Of a stretch of DNA of 64,000 nt, positions 59,915 to 64,000 are shown piece after piece. This DNA comes from Paraburkholderia polaris (GTDB taxonomy: Bacteria > Pseudomonadota > Gammaproteobacteria > Burkholderiales > Burkholderiaceae). Within the stretch, counting starts at the first letter, position 1. Each line of letters opens with the position of its first letter. The notes below the pieces were generated by a model, which made no database searches, had not been told where the DNA came from, and saw only the letters and a list, made by a program, of their open reading frames with translations. A program made the translations under genes and the position numbers. The DNA lies in NCBI RefSeq assembly GCF_012927345.1, contig NZ_JABBGJ010000036.1, forward strand, positions 55,282 to 119,281. The letters are read 5' to 3'.

Positions 59915-61171
59915 ATGGCAAACGCAAGCGAACGTACGATTGAAGTCAATGGCCGCAGCTACCGGCTGCCCGCGCAACCGACGGTCGTGGTATGCGTCGA
60001 CGGCTGTGAATACGATTACCTCGAAGCCGCGGTCGCGGCGGGCGTCGCGCCTTTCATCGGCAAGATGCTCGAAAGCGGTGCGGCCTTCAAGGGCGACTGC
60101 GTGATTCCGTCGTTCACCAACCCGAATAATCTCTCGATCGTGTGCGGTGTGCCGCCCTCGGTGCACGGTATCTGCGGTAACTACTTCTGGGACCCGGACG
60201 CGAACGGCGGCGAAGGCGCGGAAGTGATGATGAACGACCCGGCCTATCTGCGTGCGGGGACCTTGCTGGCGGCCACTGCTGAAGCAGGCGCCGCGGTCGC
60301 CGTGGTCACCGCGAAAGACAAACTGCGCCGGCTGCTCGGCTGGCAATTGAAGGGCATTTGCTTTTCGGCGGAAAAAGCCGACAAGGTGACGCGCGAAGAA
60401 AACGGCATCGACGACGTCCTCGATCTGGTCGGCCTGCCGGTGCCGGATGTGTACAGCGCGGGTTTGTCTGAGTTCGTGTTCGCCGCCGGCGTGCGGCTTG
60501 CTGAAACCCGCAAGCTTGACCTGATGTATCTGTCGACCACCGATTACATCCAGCACAAATGGGCGCCGGGCACCGAAGGCGCGAACGCCTTCTACGCGAT
60601 GATGGATGGCTACCTCGCCAGGCTCGATGCGCTGGGCTGGGTGATCGGCTTGACCGCCGACCACGGCATGAACGCCAAGCATGACCCGAAGACCGGCGAG
60701 CCGAATGTGATCTATCTGCAGGACGTGCTGGACGATTGGCTCGGGCATGGGAAAGCGCGCGTGATTCTGCCGATCACCGACCCCTATGTCGTTCACCATG
60801 GCGCGCTCGGTTCGTTCGCGACGGTTTATCTGCCGCACGATGTGAGCGTCGCGCAGGTGATCGAACGGATCGGCGGTTTGCAGGGCATCGAAGTGGTCCT
60901 CGACAATCGCGCCGCATGCGAGCGCTTCGAGCTGCCGAACGACCGCGTGGGCGACATCGTCGTGGTCAGTACCAAGCATGTGGTGCTCGGCACGCGTCGC
61001 GATGAACACGATCTGTCCGGACTGACCGTGCCGTTGCGCTCGCATGGCGGGATCTCCGAGCAGGAAGTGCCGCTGCTGTTCAATCGCCGCGTCGACGCTG
61101 TTCCCGCCGGCAAGAGGCTGCGCAACTTCGATATCTTCGACGTCGCATTGAATCACGTGTCGGCATCATGA
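59915..61171 (+). CDS. phnA: Phosphonoacetate hydrolase
   Basis: 418 residues of the alkaline phosphatase superfamily. Asp29 (VVVCVDGCEYDYLEAA) and nucleophile Thr68 (PSFTNPNNLSI) are at the positions known for PhnA, and the second metal site is LTADHGMNAKHD. It cleaves phosphonoacetate to acetate and phosphate, using zinc. GGAAGATAACG precedes the ATG. It overlaps phnY by four bases. Confidence 0.93.
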   Translation: MANASERTIEVNGRSYRLPAQPTVVVCVDGCEYDYLEAAVAAGVAPFIGKMLESGAAFKGDCVIPSFTNPNNLSIVCGVPPSVHGICGNYFWDPDANGGEGAEVMMNDPAYLRAGTLLAATAEAGAAVAVVTAKDKLRRLLGWQLKGICFSAEKADKVTREENGIDDVLDLVGLPVPDVYSAGLSEFVFAAGVRLAETRKLDLMYLSTTDYIQHKWAPGTEGANAFYAMMDGYLARLDALGWVIGLTADHGMNAKHDPKTGEPNVIYLQDVLDDWLGHGKARVILPITDPYVVHHGALGSFATVYLPHDVSVAQVIERIGGLQGIEVVLDNRAACERFELPNDRVGDIVVVSTKHVVLGTRRDEHDLSGLTVPLRSHGGISEQEVPLLFNRRVDAVPAGKRLRNFDIFDVALNHVSAS

Positions 61172-62619
61172 ACGCCGTGCTGCGGGACCATCCGGCATTT
61201 CGAGCGGAAGCGCTGCGGCTCAAAGGCGAGCGTGCGACGCGCTCGCGCACGCTCGACGTGTTCGATCCTTTCACGGGGACGCGGGTGGGCACGGTCCCGT
61301 TGGCAAACATCGACGACGTGCGCGCCGCGTTCGAATATGCCGCCGCGTATCAGGCGAAGCTCACACGCTATGAGCGCTCGCAGATTCTCGAACGCGCTGC
61401 GGCACTGCTGCGGGAGCGGACCGAGGAAGCTTCGGATCTGATTTCGCTCGAGTCGGGTTTGTCGAAGCAGGATTCGCGCTACGAGATCGGCCGCGTCGCC
61501 GATGTATTCAAGTTCGCCTCGATCGAGGCCTTGCGCGACGACGGGCAGAGTTTTTCCTGCGATCTCACGCCGCATGGCAAGCAGCGTCGTGTGTTTTCGC
61601 AGCGTGAGCCGCTGGCGGGCGTGATCGTGGCGATTACGCCGTTCAACCATCCGATGAACCAGGTCGCGCACAAGATTGCGCCGGCGATCGCGACGAACAA
61701 TCGTGTGGTGCTCAAGCCGTCGGAGAAAGTGCCTTTGTCGGCGTTGTATCTGGCGGACATTCTTTATGAAGCGGGTTTGCCGACGCCGATGCTGCAGGTG
61801 CTGACCGGCGATCCGCGCGAAATCGCGGACGAACTGATCACGCATCCTCTGGCGGAGCTTGTGACTTTCACGGGTGGTGTGGCGATCGGCAAATATATCG
61901 CGGCGAAGGCGGCCTACCGGCGCATCGTGCTGGAACTGGGCGGCAATGATCCGCTGATCGTGCTCGAAGACGCCGATCTCGATCGTGCGGCGACGCTTGC
62001 CGTGCAGGGCTCGTATAAGAACTCCGGCCAGCGGTGTACCGCAGTCAAGCGGATGCTGGTGCAGAAGAGCATTGCGGCGGACTTTACCGATCTGGTCGTG
62101 GAGAAGACGCGCACATGGACCTACGGCGATCCGTTCGACGCATCGAATCAGATGGGCACCGTGATCGACGTCGCCGCTGCGCAGTTATTCGAAGCGCGTG
62201 TGAACGAGGCGATCGCGGCCGGCGCGCGCCTGCGGATCGGCAACAAGCGCGACGGCGCGCTTTACTCGCCGACGGTGCTGGATGGCGTCGATCCGTCGAT
62301 GACGCTGGTACGCGAAGAAACGTTCGGCCCGGTGTCGCCGATCATTACCTTCGACACGCTCGACGACGCCATCCGTATCAGTAACGGCACGCCGTTCGGG
62401 TTGTCGTCCGGGGTGTGCACGAACCGGCAGGACGCGATCACTCGGTTTATCAACGAATTGCGCGTCGGGACGGTCAACGTATGGGAAGTGCCGGGATACC
62501 GGATCGAGCTGACGCCGTTCGGCGGCATCAAGGATTCCGGGCTTGGCTACAAGGAAGGCGTTCAGGAAGCAATGAAGAGCTTCACCAACCTGAAGACCTT
62601 TTCATTACCGTGGGAGTAA
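61168..62619 (+). CDS. phnY: Phosphonoacetaldehyde dehydrogenase
   Basis: 483 residues, ALDH superfamily, with PLAGVIVAITPFNHPMNQVA, LELGGNDPLIV and catalytic Cys290 in NSGQRCTAVKRML. The ALDH type and overlap with phnA identify PhnY, which oxidises phosphonoacetaldehyde to phosphonoacetate with NAD+. Together PhnY and PhnA form the second half of AEP breakdown. Substrate normally comes from PhnW, which is decayed here. Confidence 0.92.
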   Translation: MNAVLRDHPAFRAEALRLKGERATRSRTLDVFDPFTGTRVGTVPLANIDDVRAAFEYAAAYQAKLTRYERSQILERAAALLRERTEEASDLISLESGLSKQDSRYEIGRVADVFKFASIEALRDDGQSFSCDLTPHGKQRRVFSQREPLAGVIVAITPFNHPMNQVAHKIAPAIATNNRVVLKPSEKVPLSALYLADILYEAGLPTPMLQVLTGDPREIADELITHPLAELVTFTGGVAIGKYIAAKAAYRRIVLELGGNDPLIVLEDADLDRAATLAVQGSYKNSGQRCTAVKRMLVQKSIAADFTDLVVEKTRTWTYGDPFDASNQMGTVIDVAAAQLFEARVNEAIAAGARLRIGNKRDGALYSPTVLDGVDPSMTLVREETFGPVSPIITFDTLDDAIRISNGTPFGLSSGVCTNRQDAITRFINELRVGTVNVWEVPGYRIELTPFGGIKDSGLGYKEGVQEAMKSFTNLKTFSLPWE

Positions 62620-62623
62620 GAGC

Positions 62624-63184
62624 GTGGCATTGAGTCTGAACGACATTCGTTCGTTATTTGGGCAGTACGGTAACCTCGCCTATAGCGGCGAGCCGGTGAC
62701 GCAGCTTGAACATGCGCTGCAAAGCGGCGCGTTGGCGGAAGAGGCGGGCGCTCACGATGAACTCGTTGCCGCTGCGTTTCTGCACGACCTCGGCCATCTG
62801 CTGAATCTGCAAGGCGAAACACCGACGGAGCGGGGCATCGACGATCTGCATCAGTATTTCGCGCTGCCGTTCTTGCGGCCGGTATTGTCGGACGCGGTGT
62901 TGGAGCCGATCCGCCTGCACGTCGACGCCAAGCGCTGCCTATGTGCAATCGACGATGCGTACTTCGGTCAGCTTTCCGCCGATTCCGTGCGGAGCCTGGA
63001 ACTGCAAGGCGGTATCTTCAGCAAGGAAGAGGCTGAGGCGTTCCTGCAGAAGCCCTACGCGGAAGACGCATTGCGCCTGCGCAGATGGGACGATCGCGCA
63101 AAAGAAGAGAACCGTGCGACACCGGGCCTCGATCATTATCTAGGCATAGTCGAGCGCGTGATGCAGAAGCGCGCGGCCGCCTGA
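62624..63184 (+). CDS. HD-domain phosphonate oxygenase-like protein (PhnZ/TmpB-type)
   Basis: 186 residues from GTG at 62624, after GGGAG. It matches the HD proteins found in phosphonate operons. Tyr20 and Glu23 in YSGEPVTQLEHALQ, His30, and HDLGH (His54/Asp55/His58) correspond to the mixed-valent di-iron site and substrate-gating residues of PhnZ. PhnZ oxidatively cleaves 1-hydroxy-2-aminoethylphosphonate to glycine and phosphate; TmpB does the same for trimethylated analogues. No alpha-ketoglutarate hydroxylase partner is present in the window, so its substrate source is unclear. Confidence 0.85.
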   Translation: MALSLNDIRSLFGQYGNLAYSGEPVTQLEHALQSGALAEEAGAHDELVAAAFLHDLGHLLNLQGETPTERGIDDLHQYFALPFLRPVLSDAVLEPIRLHVDAKRCLCAIDDAYFGQLSADSVRSLELQGGIFSKEEAEAFLQKPYAEDALRLRRWDDRAKEENRATPGLDHYLGIVERVMQKRAAA

Positions 63185-63285
63185 ACGAGGCGGTTTTCGG
63201 CTGTTCTTCGGGCGTGCTTGTTGTGCCACGTGTTGAGCCCTCTTCGCGCCATTTCTGGCGCAATCCATGCGTATCAAAATAACGC

Positions 63286-63314
63286 TTGCAAGGCGCGGTT
63301 CGGCTCGCTAGAAT
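63286..63314 (+). promoter_or_regulatory. Ribosomal RNA operon promoter
   Basis: TTGCAA (63286-63291), a 17-base spacer and TAGAAT (63309-63314), preceded by an A/T-rich stretch that may act as an UP element. It lies about 460 bases before 16S, as expected for a long rrn leader. The rest of 63185-63775 contains no gene. Confidence 0.7.
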
Positions 63315-63560
63315 CTCGCTCTTTCGTGCTTCGGACACCGGGGCACGGGAGGCGGGAGAGCCAGCAGTGGCAAGGCTTTCAGCGAAGTGAGCGGGTTGAG
63401 GGAGTTAGAAAAACCTGTTGACGACGTAGCGAAAGTTCTTCATAATCTCGTTTCTCTGCTGCTGATGCAGCGACGCAGAACGAAGCGGTACCGGTAGTTG
63501 TGAGGCGGGCGGTTGATGCCTGCAGTGCGCGGTGCGGTTTTGGTGGTGAATGCGTAATCG

Positions 63561-63707
63561 ATCTTTAAAAATTAACAGCCGATAAGTGTGGGCGCTTGAT
63601 GCGCGACGCGCGGTGGACTCTTCGGGGTCTGCTGGAAGCGAAAGTATCAAGTCTCACACTAGTATTAAAGGAAGGTTTTCCTGCTGGGGTGGAAACACGC
63701 CGGCAGG
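63561..63707 (+). promoter_or_regulatory. rrn leader: boxA-like antitermination element and processing stem
   Basis: ATCTTTAAAAATTAACAG near 63561 is the boxA-like sequence common in Burkholderia rRNA leaders. Further on, CCTGCTGG and CCGGCAGG (63680-63707) with inner GTG-GAAA-CAC form a hairpin in the pre-16S leader. Confidence 0.6.
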
Positions 63708-63775
63708 ATGATCATTCGTCAGTACGTTGAGTGAGCGACCGGTTCGTAACAGAACCGAAAAACAGTAACAGGTTT

Positions 63776-64000
63776 GAACTGAAGAGTTTGATCCTGGCTC
63801 AGATTGAACGCTGGCGGCATGCCTTACACATGCAAGTCGAACGGCAGCACGGGGGCAACCCTGGTGGCGAGTGGCGAACGGGTGAGTAATACATCGGAAC
63901 GTGTCCTGTAGTGGGGGATAGCCCGGCGAAAGCCGGATTAATACCGCATACGCTCTACGGAGGAAAGGGGGGGATCTTAGGACCTCTCGCTACAGGGGCG
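63776..64000 (+). rRNA. rrs: 16S ribosomal RNA, 5' end (truncated by window edge)
   Basis: Begins GAACTGAAGAGTTTGATCCTGGCTCAG-like sequence with ATTGAACGCTGGCGGCATG, the betaproteobacterial form, and continues through helix 6-8 sequences to the window end. About 225 bases visible. The exact 5' end was placed by analogy with known genes. Confidence 0.97.

Overview
The window looks like chromosomal DNA from a Burkholderiales bacterium, most likely Paraburkholderia. It is GC-rich, ends in a betaproteobacterial-type 16S rRNA 5' end, and carries families typical of that group: an OmpC-like porin with a C-terminal Phe, an OprB porin, a DedA-PAP2-LssY fusion and a phnSTUV-type 2-aminoethylphosphonate (AEP) importer. 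No insertion sequence, prophage, CRISPR array or tRNA was recognised.

Layout. 1-7970: an envelope operon with the end of an RND efflux pump, its NodT/OprM outer-membrane factor, then pqiA, pqiB and pqiC, with adjacent or overlapping genes. 8143-9336: a CPA2-type cation/proton antiporter. 9367-28079: an accessory catabolic island. A divergent AraC regulator faces a sulfatase, followed by a GMC alcohol dehydrogenase, a small membrane protein, an alpha-methylacyl-CoA racemase-like enzyme, enoyl-CoA hydratase, SCP-x-type thiolase, acyl-CoA dehydrogenase, HSD10-like SDR, acyl-CoA ligase, aldehyde dehydrogenase, MFS transporter, a radical-SAM sulfatase-maturing enzyme and a porin. Read as a pathway: uptake, desulfation, alcohol to aldehyde to acid, CoA activation, epimerisation and beta-oxidation. 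This is the best candidate for an undescribed system here: catabolism of a probably methyl-branched organosulfate with its own oxygen-independent maturase.

28208-39330: two SDRs, a DedA/PAP2/LssY fusion, a small secreted protein, a GntR-OsmC divergent pair with a palindromic operator candidate, a diverged NRAMP transporter preceded by a small ORF and a structured RNA leader, and an OprB porin. 39652-53195: mostly ordinary genes (Lrp/LysE pair, YnfA, DUF1993, NadE, L,D-transpeptidase, EamA), plus a pair of leaderless serine peptidases (S53 and S10), a degenerate secreted HNH-like protein, a 48-residue membrane peptide beside an RRM protein, and a UbiB-like pseudokinase.

53337-63184: a phosphonate island with a DeoR regulator, a decayed phnW, the AEP ABC importer phnSTUV, a GntR regulator, phosphonoacetate hydrolase (phnA), phosphonoacetaldehyde dehydrogenase (phnY) and a PhnZ-like HD oxygenase. 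The usual first enzyme, AEP transaminase PhnW, is present only as a frameshifted, internally deleted remnant. 63185-64000: ribosomal RNA promoter, leader and the first ~225 bases of 16S rRNA.

All calls come from reading the sequence and recalled family features. No database search was run.
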